Below are positions 7,842 to 17,431 of a DNA stretch of 64,000 nt, piece after piece. Made by a program: the position numbers and the translations under genes. The notes beneath the pieces were generated by a model that saw only the letters and a program-made list of their open reading frames with translations, ran no database searches and was not told the DNA's origin. Origin of the DNA: Fredinandcohnia onubensis (lineage in GTDB: Bacteria > Bacillota > Bacilli > Bacillales > Bacillaceae_L); the NCBI RefSeq assembly GCF_031181385.1, contig NZ_JAPSKV010000008.1, forward strand, positions 62,001 to 126,000, in the 5' to 3' direction. Numbering within the stretch: position 1 is the first letter of the stretch; each line of letters begins with the position of its first letter.

Positions 7842-9374
7842 TTATACATTTGTATCTGTATTGATATTTTCTTGTTGTTTCCCTTTTCTGCTAAGTTTCA
7901 TTACCGATTTTATGATTGGTACAATTACGATTAAAATAACGAAAATGCTTAGCACTAGTGAAATCGGCCTTTCAAAGAATGTGAACCAATTTCCACTCGT
8001 AATTTCCATGCTTCGGCGGAAGTTTTGCTCTAATAATGGACCGAGCACCAAAGCCATAACGGCAGGTGCAAGAGGGAAATCAAAGCGCTGCATTGCATAG
8101 CCTACAAGTCCAAATCCAAATAATAGAAAGAGATCAAATTGATTATAATTAATTCCGTATACTCCAAGAACCGCAAACGCGACCACTCCAACAAAGAGAG
8201 GAACTGTCGGCATCTTTAATAACTTTGCGAACACACCTACTAAAGGAAGATTTAAGATTAATAGCATAACGTTTCCAATATACATACTCGCAATAATCGC
8301 CCATAAAAGAGTTGGGTTCGATTCGAACATTCCCGGTCCCGGTTGTAAGCCGTACATCATAAAAATAAACATTAAGAGTGCAGTTGTCGCAGACCCTGGG
8401 ATACCTAAGGTGAATAACGGCACTAAAGCCCCACCTACTCCAGCGTTATTTGCAGCTTCAGGACCTGACACTCCTTCGATCGCACCCTTTCCAAATTCTT
8501 CAGGCTTCTTAGAGAGCTTCTTTTCCATTCCATATGATAAAAAGCTAGCTAAGGATGGTCCAATACCTGGTAGTACTCCAACAAAAAAACCTAATACAGA
8601 TCCCCTACCAAACGGACCGATTGATCGTTTCCAATCCTCTCTGGTCATCCAGTTTGATCCTTTAAAATTTTGAACCTCTAATTTAGAACCCTTTCCTTTA
8701 CGTGCCATATTTTCAAGCGCTTCCGGAATTGCAAATAAGGCAATGGCAACTAAGACAAAATCAATTCCATCAAGTAAGTTAGGAATTCCAAACGAAAATC
8801 TAGGGACATTTGTCTGCAAATCTATTCCAACCATAGCAATTGATAGTCCAAACAGGGTCGATATATATGCTTTTAAAGCGGAGCCTGTTGTTAAACTCGA
8901 TACCATGGTCATCGCTAATACAATCATTAAAAAGTATTCAGCTGAACCGAAATGATAGGCCAACTTAGCCAAAATCGGTGCTAGTAGCATAAGACCGAGT
9001 GTCGCTAGTGTACCTGCTATAAATGAGCCTATGGCTGCGGCTGAAAGCGCACGACCCGCTTTTCCCTGACGAGCCATTTCATACCCATCTAACGTCGTAA
9101 CTACTGAAGCGACCTCTCCTGGTGTTTTTACAAGAATAGCTGTCGTTGACCCACCATACATGGACCCATAATAAATCCCAATTAACATTATAAGACCACT
9201 CATTGGCTCCATTCCATAGGACATAGGGATAAGGAGGGCAATAGCTGTTATCGGACCAATACCTGGGAGAATTCCTGTTAACGTGCCTATTAGAACACCT
9301 AAAAACGCAAAAGCAAGAGTTTCCCAAGACAACACTGCACCAAAACCACTTAAAATATTAGAAAACACATCCAC
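7842..9374 (-). CDS. tctA: Tripartite tricarboxylate transporter large permease, TctA
   Basis: This is the 12-helix permease of a solute-binding-protein-dependent TTT transporter. Its 510 residues show the family signatures GTLTGILPGIGPITAIALL near residue 30 and its repeat GVLPGIGPSLASFLSYG near 265, plus TLGIPGSATTALLM. The start is the GTG at 9374 behind a long G-rich site. It is the last gene of the minus-strand operon CoA-transferase, lyase, tctC, tctB, tctA, so its substrate is probably what those two enzymes process. Confidence 0.94.
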   Translation of the reverse strand: MDVFSNILSGFGAVLSWETLAFAFLGVLIGTLTGILPGIGPITAIALLIPMSYGMEPMSGLIMLIGIYYGSMYGGSTTAILVKTPGEVASVVTTLDGYEMARQGKAGRALSAAAIGSFIAGTLATLGLMLLAPILAKLAYHFGSAEYFLMIVLAMTMVSSLTTGSALKAYISTLFGLSIAMVGIDLQTNVPRFSFGIPNLLDGIDFVLVAIALFAIPEALENMARKGKGSKLEVQNFKGSNWMTREDWKRSIGPFGRGSVLGFFVGVLPGIGPSLASFLSYGMEKKLSKKPEEFGKGAIEGVSGPEAANNAGVGGALVPLFTLGIPGSATTALLMFIFMMYGLQPGPGMFESNPTLLWAIIASMYIGNVMLLILNLPLVGVFAKLLKMPTVPLFVGVVAFAVLGVYGINYNQFDLFLLFGFGLVGYAMQRFDFPLAPAVMALVLGPLLEQNFRRSMEITSGNWFTFFERPISLVLSIFVILIVIVPIIKSVMKLSRKGKQQENINTDTNV

Positions 9375-9389
9375 TTTTTAACCCCCCCC

Positions 9390-9869
9390 TTATCCTAATG
9401 GACCTACCGGTAGATATACAGAAAGCACTCGGTCAAATAAGAAATAGACGGTAACCGGGAAGGCTACGGCAAATATCACATTTCGAATCCAATGCTTTCT
9501 GTCCAAATACAACGTGACACATAGAATAAAAAGGGCAGTTGAAAGTAAATAGCCTAATGGAACGAATAATACAATATAACCGAGAAGGAAAAGAGAAATA
9601 AGGAAAACCTTTCTTTTATCCTGCTGCTCCTCTTTCTCTTGAGATACTTCCTTTGTTTCTTGCTTACTTTTTGTTTGACGAGTTTCTAGCCAACCATTAA
9701 TCATCAATATGACTGACGTTATTATTAATAGAACACCAATGGTACCCGGAAAAACGGATGGTCCTATAACCACTGAATTTGAGGCTGGTTCTGGTAACCG
9801 GAAGGCCATAAATGTATATATTAAGGCGAACGCAAGGATTACCAATCCTGATATGATATTCTTATTCAT
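9390..9869 (-). CDS. tctB: TTT transporter small permease, TctB
   Basis: The 159-residue membrane protein has four predicted helices and the FPGTIGVLL segment usual in TctB. It pairs with TctA in the membrane. The ATG at 9869 is preferred over the one at 9890 because GGAAGGGG sits directly upstream of it. It lies between tctC and tctA with short gaps. Confidence 0.88.
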   Translation of the reverse strand: MNKNIISGLVILAFALIYTFMAFRLPEPASNSVVIGPSVFPGTIGVLLIITSVILMINGWLETRQTKSKQETKEVSQEKEEQQDKRKVFLISLFLLGYIVLFVPLGYLLSTALFILCVTLYLDRKHWIRNVIFAVAFPVTVYFLFDRVLSVYLPVGPLG

Positions 9870-9910
9870 CTGACCACCCCTTCCTTTCATTATTTTGAGT
9901 GTTTTATAGA

Positions 9911-10939
9911 TTACTTCTTAAGCTGTCCTGTTTTTTCTAAGCCTACTCTTACAGCTTCGTTTGTTTCATCAAGGTATGTTTTGAATTCGTCACCCTTCAT
10001 AAAGGTGATTTCCCATTGATTCTTTTCTGCTAATTCCTTCCAAGTTTCAGTCTGTAACGCCTTCTCTAGAACATCTTCCCAATATTTAACTGCCTCTTCT
10101 GGCATGTCTGGCGGCCCCATAATTCCGCGCCAGTTACCAAACGCAACATCAATTCCTTGTTCAATTGCAGTAGGTACATCTTGCATGACACCGCCTAATC
10201 TTTCCTCACTTAAGACACCTAGAGCACGAAATTCACCTGCTTGGATTTGAGATGAAAATTCACTAATTCCTGATACAGCAGCGACAAGGTCACCGTTTAA
10301 TAATGCATTTGTAATTTCTCCTCCGCCTTCATAGGAGATATAGTTAATATTTGATGCATCCCCTCCAACTGCATCTACTAATAGAGCAAACGGAAGTTGA
10401 TCGTCCCCAGAAGCACCAATTGCAATTTTAGGATCAGCCTTTACGTCATTTAATAGTTCTGTAAGATTTTGATACTTTGAATCTTTTGGTACAACCACTG
10501 TATAATATTCTGTCATAAGTCTTGCAATCATCGTAACATCTTCATAAGAGTTCTCTGCAAGACCTCGAAGGTGATTGGATAAAAGGGCAGTAGAAGTTAC
10601 ACTAATTTTGTCACTTTTACCTTTGCTTGCTGATACAAGCTGAGATAATGAAACAGCACCGATTGCACCTGCTTCATTCGCAACCGGTACTGGGAAGTCC
10701 ACTAACTCTTCTTTTGTGAAAGTCTCAACCAATGCACGTGCAGTTAAATCCCAGCCACTCCCTGGAGAAGCAGGTGCAACGATCGTTACTGGTTTTCCAT
10801 CGGAATAAACATCTTCCCCTTTATTTGATTCAGATGAAGATGACCCACCATTCGAACTTGAACTACATCCAGCTAATACAAGTAGCAGGGATAAACAAAC
10901 TATAAATAATGAAAACTTTTTACTTTTTAAAGATTTCAA
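9911..10939 (-). CDS. tctC: TTT transporter substrate-binding lipoprotein, TctC
   Basis: This is an extracytoplasmic solute receptor anchored by a lipobox (LVLAGCSS near residue 25) after a charged N-terminus. The mature part shows the TctC/Bug fold, with VTIVAPASPGSGWDLTARAL near residue 50 where the carboxylate ligand is gripped and GGGEITNALLNGDL near 205. The start is a TTG with GGAGG 8 bases upstream. Such receptors bind citrate, tricarballylate or other carboxylates. The neighbouring lyase suggests a 3-hydroxy-3-methyl dicarboxylate. Confidence 0.92.
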   Translation of the reverse strand: MKSLKSKKFSLFIVCLSLLLVLAGCSSSSNGGSSSSESNKGEDVYSDGKPVTIVAPASPGSGWDLTARALVETFTKEELVDFPVPVANEAGAIGAVSLSQLVSASKGKSDKISVTSTALLSNHLRGLAENSYEDVTMIARLMTEYYTVVVPKDSKYQNLTELLNDVKADPKIAIGASGDDQLPFALLVDAVGGDASNINYISYEGGGEITNALLNGDLVAAVSGISEFSSQIQAGEFRALGVLSEERLGGVMQDVPTAIEQGIDVAFGNWRGIMGPPDMPEEAVKYWEDVLEKALQTETWKELAEKNQWEITFMKGDEFKTYLDETNEAVRVGLEKTGQLKK

Positions 10940-10984
10940 TGAAAGTTCCTCCTCTATTTTCGCATTTTATACTTTTATAAAATT

Positions 10985-11929
10985 TTATCTACTGATTTTT
11001 TGTTGTACTTTCGGTGCAGAATGAACTTGATAAGATGGTCCTGCCCGGTGAATTGAGCTTTCAAGCTGATGTGCAACTACTTTTTCAATATCCTTTGTAA
11101 CACCAAGTAACTGTGTTAAATCAACTCCACTTTTGATGTTCATTAAATCAAGCATGTGAACAAGGTCTTCTGTCGGGAGATTTCCAGTCGCACCTGGAGC
11201 ATATGGACAGCCACCAAGACCTCCAATGGATGAGTCAAAAGAAAATACTCCTGCATTGATTCCAGCTAAGACATTGGCTAGTGCCATCCCTCGTGTATTA
11301 TGAAGATGAAGACTAAATTCTACATCTGGAAACTGACTAACCAACTTTTTCATCATCGTATACACGAGCTTAGGATCAGCCACTCCGATTGTATCGGCGA
11401 CACTTATCTTTCGAATCCCCATAGAATAATAGCCTTCGACTGTATAGAGCACCTTCTCATACGAAACTTTGCCTTCAAAGGGACAACCTAAAGCAGTTGC
11501 CATTGCCCCTTGTACGGTTACATTATGTTCATGTGCAATTTTGACGACTTTTTCAAGTTCCTTAAGACTTTCGTCTACACTTTTGTTCGCATTTGCTAGA
11601 CTATGAGATTCTGTGACGGAGTGCATTAATTCCCATTCATCAGCTTGCATCATGGCTGCTCGTTCAGCACCTCTTTCATTAGGTACGAGGACACTATAAG
11701 AAACTCCTGACCGACGCTCGATGTTCTTCATCACTGTTTCGGCATCAGCCATTTGTGGAACTGCTTTGGGATGTACGACTGAAGTAACTTGGATTGAATG
11801 TACACCTGTTTTAGAAAGTGCATTGATTAACTTAACTTTTTCTTCGGGTGTAAGGATAGCTTCCATCTGCAGGCCGTCACGTGGGCCTACTTCTTTTACT
11901 TTGATGGAACGATCGAAATCCCAAATCAT
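10985..11929 (-). CDS. Hydroxymethylglutaryl-CoA lyase family protein
   Basis: The TIM-barrel lyase cleaves 3-hydroxy-3-methylglutaryl-CoA to acetoacetate and acetyl-CoA, or a related substrate in this family. The signatures are complete: VGPRDGLQ (R17, D18), the metal ligands HLHNTRG (H208, H210) and the catalytic loop GLGGCPYAPGATGN (C241). Its 314 residues are close to the usual length of about 300. It sits between a CaiB-type CoA-transferase and a TctABC uptake system rather than in a leucine-degradation operon, which points to degradation of an imported acid. Confidence 0.88.
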   Translation of the reverse strand: MIWDFDRSIKVKEVGPRDGLQMEAILTPEEKVKLINALSKTGVHSIQVTSVVHPKAVPQMADAETVMKNIERRSGVSYSVLVPNERGAERAAMMQADEWELMHSVTESHSLANANKSVDESLKELEKVVKIAHEHNVTVQGAMATALGCPFEGKVSYEKVLYTVEGYYSMGIRKISVADTIGVADPKLVYTMMKKLVSQFPDVEFSLHLHNTRGMALANVLAGINAGVFSFDSSIGGLGGCPYAPGATGNLPTEDLVHMLDLMNIKSGVDLTQLLGVTKDIEKVVAHQLESSIHRAGPSYQVHSAPKVQQKISR

Positions 11930-11985
11930 ATGATCCCTCCTGTATCATTGCTGGATACTTAACAGACAAGCAAGTGTAATCTACT

Positions 11986-13191
11986 TTATATCACACCTTT
12001 TTTCTCCATCTCCTGAATCATCTCATCTGTTAAACCTATTTCCTTGAGCACCTCCATATTGTGCTCACCGATTTTCGGTCCAAGCCACTTCACTTGTCCT
12101 GGTGTCTTGCTAAGCTTAGGGACTATACCTGGTACCTTGATCTTCCCGATATCCTCATGTTCCATTTCTAATATCATATCTCTAGCTTGATAATGTGGGT
12201 CATTGACAATGTCTTCAGCATTATAAAATGTTCCCGCTGGTATCCCATGTTGATTTAAAATATCCAGACAGTTATCCAGCATATTCTGTGAAACCCAATC
12301 CTCAATCATCCGTTCAATCATGTCTTGATGTCGAACTCTATCGTCATTACTAAGAAATCTTTCATCGCCTAACAAATCCTCTCTTCCCATTGCTTTTAAT
12401 AGCCTTTGAAAGATCTTGTCCCCATTTGCGCCAAGCATGATATATTTTTCATCTTTTGTCTTATATACATTGGACGGGACTATACCAGGTAAAGTTGAAC
12501 CGGTCCTTTCCCGAATAACACCTTTTTTGTCATACTCAGGAATTAGACTTTCCATTAAACTAAAAATGGCCTCGTATAAAGCCACATCAACTTCTTGCCC
12601 ACCGCCTTTTTTTACATCACGGTTATAAAGAGCAATTAAAATTCCGATTACAGAGTAAAGTGAAGCCACAGAATCTCCAATGCTCACTCCTACTCTTACA
12701 GGTGGGCGATCGGGATAACCGGTTAGATATCTTAATCCCCCCATTGCCTCCCCAACAGATCCAAAGCCTGGACGATCGCTGTATGGCCCGGTTTGTCCAT
12801 AACCTGAAATATGGCTAACAATAAGACTTGGGTTTACTTCTTGAAGCACTTCGGAAGTTAGACCCCATTTTGCAATGGTGCCTGGTCGGAAATTTTCTAC
12901 AAACACATCACATTCCTTCAAAAGTCGTTTAATGACTTCTAGGCCTTCCTCTGTTCGAATATCAACGGTAATACACTTTTTATTTCGCGATTGAACATAC
13001 CACCATAACGAAGTTCCATTATGTAGTTCACGCCATTTTCTAATGGGGTCTCCACTCTCCGGTAATTCTACTTTTATTACCTCTGCACCAAACTCAGCTA
13101 AAATTCTCGTTGAAAATGGACCCGCAATCAATGTTCCCATTTCTAATATCTTCACGCCTGCTAATGGTAGACTTGTAGATTCAGTTTCCAA
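11986..13191 (-). CDS. CaiB/BaiF family (class III) CoA-transferase
   Basis: The enzyme transfers CoA between an acyl-CoA donor and a free carboxylate. The N-terminal LPLAGVKILEMGTLIAGPF, GAEVIKVE, RNKKCITVD and the aspartate-containing VDVALYEA identify the family. The ORF opens at 13215, but an AGGGGAGG site lies inside that extension, 7 bases before a TTG at 13191, which I take as the start (401 residues). It is the first gene of the operon with the lyase and tctCBA, so it probably activates the imported acid. Confidence 0.9.
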   Translation of the reverse strand: METESTSLPLAGVKILEMGTLIAGPFSTRILAEFGAEVIKVELPESGDPIRKWRELHNGTSLWWYVQSRNKKCITVDIRTEEGLEVIKRLLKECDVFVENFRPGTIAKWGLTSEVLQEVNPSLIVSHISGYGQTGPYSDRPGFGSVGEAMGGLRYLTGYPDRPPVRVGVSIGDSVASLYSVIGILIALYNRDVKKGGGQEVDVALYEAIFSLMESLIPEYDKKGVIRERTGSTLPGIVPSNVYKTKDEKYIMLGANGDKIFQRLLKAMGREDLLGDERFLSNDDRVRHQDMIERMIEDWVSQNMLDNCLDILNQHGIPAGTFYNAEDIVNDPHYQARDMILEMEHEDIGKIKVPGIVPKLSKTPGQVKWLGPKIGEHNMEVLKEIGLTDEMIQEMEKKGVI

Positions 13192-13641
13192 GTAAATTCC
13201 TCCCCTGTTTGACACTCACATTCTACCTTTTGTTCTTAAGCTACACTTAAGATTATGAAGTTTGTATGTTTTATCTCCTCCTGAATTAGCACAAGCATAA
13301 CTATTATTTGTTACTAGTAGTTAAAGACCTTTCGTACCAACCTTGTAGAGGTTAATTTTTTTCCTCGGGTAAGGCGATTTAAACTTTAAAGGATAAAGTA
13401 TAGGAGTATACCTTTACTAAATGAAGAAAGCTTAACAAATAAGTACAATTTTTACCATTTGGACTTTTTTTACTAGTCTGATAAATTTATATACATTGCA
13501 TTTTAACAATTCTAATTATTATTTTCAATCTAAATTTTTGGATACGTTTATTTTATTAGAAAAGAAAAAATCTCCTTCCTATATAATTGTAAGAAAACGT
13601 TAGTATTACGGAAACAGGACGGGTTTATTAAAAATTCGCAT
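13192..13641. other. Gene-free gap upstream of the CoA-transferase operon
   Basis: No convincing ORF or RNA was seen. CTTAAG-N5-CTTAAG (13235-13251) is a small inverted repeat 44 bases before the operon start and could be a regulator site; this is weak. Confidence 0.35.
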
Positions 13642-13667
13642 AAAAAAAGAGAGCTCAAGTGCTCTCT
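13642..13667 (-). terminator. Terminator of the organosulfur cluster
   Basis: AGAGAGC pairs with GCTCTCT, followed by seven T's on the minus strand. Confidence 0.85.
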
Positions 13668-13677
13668 CGAATTATGC

Positions 13678-13995
13678 TTAAATTTTTAGATTGTGTTCTG
13701 TATGCGGGGTTGCGATCATACCGTAGAATGCATAGTAGAAGGATTCGGGTGCGATTAAGCGAAAATGACCAACTTCATCTGTGTTGAATTTCAGGGCGTT
13801 TTCTAACAGACGATAGGTGGAGTACGCATAAAAGCAGAAATAGACATAATCAAACTTTGGCATTTTCTCATAAATAACGGCAATTTCTTTTTTATATACA
13901 TCAATATTAGCTGTTGCTTCATCAATGATTGTTTTTAAATCTTCAAGTCCCGCTTCAAGAATTAAATCATTCTTTTCGATTTTTATTGTAGCCAT
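13678..13995 (-). CDS. Hypothetical protein, 105 aa
   Basis: I do not recognise this protein. With the ATG at 13995 (GGAGG 7 bases upstream) it has 105 residues: a charged, helical first half, then an aromatic-rich stretch (FDYVYFCFYAYSTYRLLENAL) and a second one near FYYAFYG. No signal peptide or lipobox is present. It is the last gene before a strong terminator in the run flavin reductase, monooxygenase, hydrolase, this gene, so co-transcription with them is likely. Confidence 0.7.
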   Translation of the reverse strand: MATIKIEKNDLILEAGLEDLKTIIDEATANIDVYKKEIAVIYEKMPKFDYVYFCFYAYSTYRLLENALKFNTDEVGHFRLIAPESFYYAFYGMIATPHTEHNLKI

Positions 13996-14082
13996 TTTTA
14001 TACCTCCATGATCATTATCTACCCCCACTAGACCATTTTTTGAAATGTTTTGTTATGATATGAATCACTCATTAGTAGATTC

Positions 14083-14904
14083 TTATTTTTCCTGTAGAAA
14101 ATCTTTAACAATCGCATTAAACTTTTCAGCGTGCTCCCAAAACATCATGTGGCCACCTAGAATTCTCACTTGAGATTCTGGTGTTAATTGTTCTGTATAC
14201 TTTACGGCAATATCCGCCCAATGCTCTGCGACAATAGTTAAGGTAGGAACAGCTTTACTAGCTTTTTTTGCTTCCTCTCGATAATCTGAAAACATACCTG
14301 AAGCAAATAAATTTCCAGCGATGTAATATGGTGTTTTTAAAGATTGCTCCACTAACCAGGTTAGCTCCTCTTTCTCTAGGTCTCTTTGCACCATTACTTG
14401 GGTGATATAACTGGTTATGAACTCTCTATGTCCTGTTGGATTTCGTAAGTAACCATTATAGATAGCTGCAATATCATCTAGCTTGCCTTCAACCCAATCT
14501 TCATCATTTACCGATAAAGATTTAGGCGGCATATCCACAAGGATTAAAGATTTAATGTTTTCTGTGCCACTTTGCTTCAAGTATTCCCAGACTGTAAAAC
14601 AACCAAACGACCAGCCCAATAGAGTTGCATTTTTCACATCTAATGCTTGGAGAACGGAAGCTAAATCAGATCCGTGTGTGACATAATCATTTCCGTGAGG
14701 AGTTATCGTTGATCTTCCGTGGCTCCTTGGGTCAATTACAATTACTCGGTTGGTTTTTGAAAAATACTCAATTTGCTTAATAAAAACCTCTGTCGTGAAA
14801 GTAAAACCTGGAATGAAAACAATCGGTTCCCCTTCCCCAACTTCTTGTACAAACAATTCGACCCCTGAATCGACTTCAATATATTTCTCCTCATTAATAC
14901 TCAT
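14083..14904 (-). CDS. Alpha/beta-fold hydrolase
   Basis: The 273-residue serine hydrolase has the oxyanion segment FIPGFTFTTE (residue about 30), the nucleophile elbow GWSFG (S99) and a C-terminal GGHMMFWEH supplying the histidine. It has no signal peptide, so it is cytoplasmic. GGAGGAG precedes the ATG. It follows the monooxygenase gene on the same strand and may hydrolyse an ester, thioester or lactone product of that enzyme. The substrate cannot be assigned. Confidence 0.82.
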   Translation of the reverse strand: MSINEEKYIEVDSGVELFVQEVGEGEPIVFIPGFTFTTEVFIKQIEYFSKTNRVIVIDPRSHGRSTITPHGNDYVTHGSDLASVLQALDVKNATLLGWSFGCFTVWEYLKQSGTENIKSLILVDMPPKSLSVNDEDWVEGKLDDIAAIYNGYLRNPTGHREFITSYITQVMVQRDLEKEELTWLVEQSLKTPYYIAGNLFASGMFSDYREEAKKASKAVPTLTIVAEHWADIAVKYTEQLTPESQVRILGGHMMFWEHAEKFNAIVKDFLQEK

Positions 14905-15046
14905 CTTAACTCCTCCTATATTAAGCTTTTAAACACTATATTCATCTTTTCAGACCTAAATTCCTTTTATATCGTTAATAAAAAAATGCCAAAAAGTAAA
15001 GCCTCCGAATATCTTCGAAGACTTAACCGTTGTTATTTTTTACAGC

Positions 15047-16433
15047 TTATTTTACTGCTAGTGCTGCCGTTTTTGAGTATTGCTTTCCAGGATGATGGGC
15101 AGGCAACTGGCTTCCTTTACCAAACAGGCTATCTCTTAGTGTGTCCCCTTCGTATTCTTTTCGTACTAGACCTCTTTCTTGTAATACCGGTACAACAAGC
15201 TCTATAAAGTCTTTAAATGTTCCCGGTGTAATTGCGTAAGCAATGTTAAACCCATCTACTCCGGTTTCTTCTACCCAACTTTCTAAATCATTTGCTACCT
15301 GTTCAGGGCTTCCAACAGTAACAGGACCTAGGCCGCCAATTCCGGTATATTTTTTAATCTCATCAATCGTCCATTTTTTATCTGAATCAATTTTTGTAAA
15401 GTTCTCAACGGTCGATTGAATCGCATCGTTCTTAACATACTTAAGATTCTCTTCTGGACCATACTCTGAAAAATCGATTCCAGTCCAGCCACCCAAAAGT
15501 GCTAATGCCCCTTCATAGCTTACGTGTTTTTGATATTCATTGTATTTTTCTTGTGCTTCTTCTTCCGTTCGACCAACGATTGGCGTAATACAAGCAAGTA
15601 TTTTAATTTCCTCGGGTGCTCTGCCAGCCTTTATTGCCTCTTCACGCAATTTCTTTACAGAATGCTTAGCTGCATTTTTAGTAGGTGCACCAATAAAGAT
15701 TAATTCTGCATGTTTACCAGCAAAAGCGCGCCCCTTACTAGAAGTTCCGGCTTGGTAAAGTACTGGTGTTCTTTGTGGAGACGGCTCACAAAGGTGGGCA
15801 CCTGGAACCTTATAATACTTACCTTCATGGTTAATGTCGTGAACCTTACTTGGGTCTGCGAAAATCCGATTCTGTTTGTCTAGTAAAACTGCATCTTCCT
15901 CCCAACTTCCTTCCCATAATTTATAGCAAACTTCTAAGTATTCATTGGCAATGTCATAGCGCTCATCGTGTTTAATTTGATCCACTAAGCCCATATTAAC
16001 AGCGGCACTTTTTAAATATGAAGTTACAATATTCCAGCCTACACGCCCTTTTGTAATATGATCTAGCGTCGACATCCTGCGAGCAAATGTATATGGATGC
16101 TCATGAGTAACAGATGCAGTCACCCCAAATCCTAAATGTTTCGTCACCGCTGACATTAACGGTACAACAAGGGATGGGTCGTTAACAGGTGTTTGTGTAC
16201 CTTGTCGGATTGCAGCATCTCTTGAACCTTGATACACATCGTACGGCCCTAGTACGTCTGCTAGAAATATAGCATCGAATCTACCTTTTTCTAAAAGCTT
16301 CGCTAGTTCAATCCAGTACTCACTGTCTTTATAACGGTGAGATTGATCCTCTGGATGTGTCCATAAGCCTGGGGATTGATGTCCCACACAATTCATATCA
16401 AACGCATTTAAATAAATTCTTTTTCTTAGTCAT
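15047..16433 (-). CDS. LLM-class flavin-dependent monooxygenase (NtaA/SnaA/DszA type), frameshifted near codon 6
   Basis: The enzyme uses reduced FMN from a partner reductase to oxidise organosulfur or amine substrates. The body matches the family: WTHPEDQSHRYKDSEYWIELAKLLE near the start, VTHEHPYTFARRMSTLDH, GRVGWNIVTSY and QAGTSSKGRAFA. The longest intact ORF begins only at 16396 without a ribosome site. A GAGGAG-served ATG at 16433 would encode MTKKK, and then one extra base at about 16416-16418 shifts the frame; removing it restores IYLNAFDMNC, the usual family start. This is either a sequencing error or a recent inactivation. Confidence 0.85.
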
Positions 16434-16453
16434 TTTATTTAGCTCCTCTTCCA

Positions 16454-17005
16454 TTAATTTTTTAAGGCAAATTCTTTTTTCTTATTTACTGTTTCAATAA
16501 AGTAATAGAGCTCTTTTTTTAATCTAGCTAACACATTATCGTCTGTTATTGGGTTGACTACTTGTGTTTTATCGATTTGACAATCTTGGAAGTACACTCC
16601 TTGTTGGCTTTGCCCCTTTAATGCAGCCAATAATGGTTTGAGGCTGAACTCAATCGCAAGTAAGTGGGCTGGGCTTCCACCTGTCATAATTGGTAAAACT
16701 GTTTTCTGCGCCAACACATCCTGGGGAAGCAAATCTAGGACCGCCTTCAAAATCCCAGTGTAAGCTGCCTTATATACGGGCGATCCTACAATCACTCCAT
16801 CAGCCCCTTGAAGAAGTAAAGTCAGTTCCTTAAGTGCTGGACTATCAAACCTCAGATTAAAAATGTCCTCAAAAGGAATATCTCTAACAGATACATGTGT
16901 GACCGAGAAACCCTCTTGTTTCAGCCTTTTTCCAACATACTGCAGGACTAAATCCGTTCTAGAACTCTCAGACGGACTTCCTGATAAAATTACGATTTCA
17001 CTCAT
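16454..17005 (-). CDS. NADPH-dependent FMN reductase, SsuE-like
   Basis: The flavodoxin-like reductase supplies reduced FMN to the adjacent monooxygenase. The FMN phosphate loop SGSPSESSRTD lies at the N-terminus and GSPVYKAAYTG near residue 75, both typical of SsuE/MsuE. The ATG at 17005 follows GGAAAGGA; the ATG at 17029 lacks a site. The length of 183 residues is usual. It is the first gene of the monooxygenase transcript and lies downstream of a terminator that separates it from yezD. Confidence 0.88.
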   Translation of the reverse strand: MSEIVILSGSPSESSRTDLVLQYVGKRLKQEGFSVTHVSVRDIPFEDIFNLRFDSPALKELTLLLQGADGVIVGSPVYKAAYTGILKAVLDLLPQDVLAQKTVLPIMTGGSPAHLLAIEFSLKPLLAALKGQSQQGVYFQDCQIDKTQVVNPITDDNVLARLKKELYYFIETVNKKKEFALKN

Positions 17006-17105
17006 TTTAATCGTCCTTTCCTTGTGCATTCTTTGTTCATCTAAATGATTTTAATTTGGGATTATCTACAAAGAAATCCCTCTTCCTCCGAGACAAATAT
17101 TGAAT

Positions 17106-17163
17106 AAAAAAAGGCATCTTTATCTAAAACGTCTTTTATGGACGCTTTGAGAATAAAGATGCC
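17106..17163 (-). terminator. Terminator of the yezD transcript
   Basis: GGCATCTTTAT pairs perfectly with ATAAAGATGCC and encloses a second hairpin (CGTC/GACG). A seven-T tract follows on the minus strand. Confidence 0.88.
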
Positions 17164-17184
17164 TTTAGTCGTCTAATCGGCAAG

Positions 17185-17361
17185 TTATTTACTTAGTTTG
17201 GTTTGGGTTGATGTGGATTTTTGTAAGGAAAAACGCTTCTTTTCTGTTGAATCGATTTGGGTAATTTCCCCATTGTGAACCGTGATCACAATAGATCCAA
17301 AATCCAATTTCTCCAAGGTCGATAAAATATGCTTCACCTTTGATTCATCAAGCTGCGCCAT
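17185..17361 (-). CDS. yezD: YezD family small protein (DUF2292)
   Basis: This 58-codon gene is too short for most ORF cut-offs. It encodes MAQLDESKVKHILSTLEKL followed by the conserved DFGSIVITVHNGEITQID core and an EKKRF tail, which is the YezD/DUF2292 pattern. Members are found with sulfur-assimilation genes; the molecular role is unknown. A GGGGGAG site precedes the ATG. It sits directly downstream of a SAM-I riboswitch, so expression should rise when S-adenosylmethionine is low. Confidence 0.88.
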   Translation of the reverse strand: MAQLDESKVKHILSTLEKLDFGSIVITVHNGEITQIDSTEKKRFSLQKSTSTQTKLSK

Positions 17362-17431
17362 ACAACTCCCCCTTGTTCAAGATGTATATGATTCATTGCC
17401 ATTGGTTGACCAGTATGGCAATCAGTTCAAA

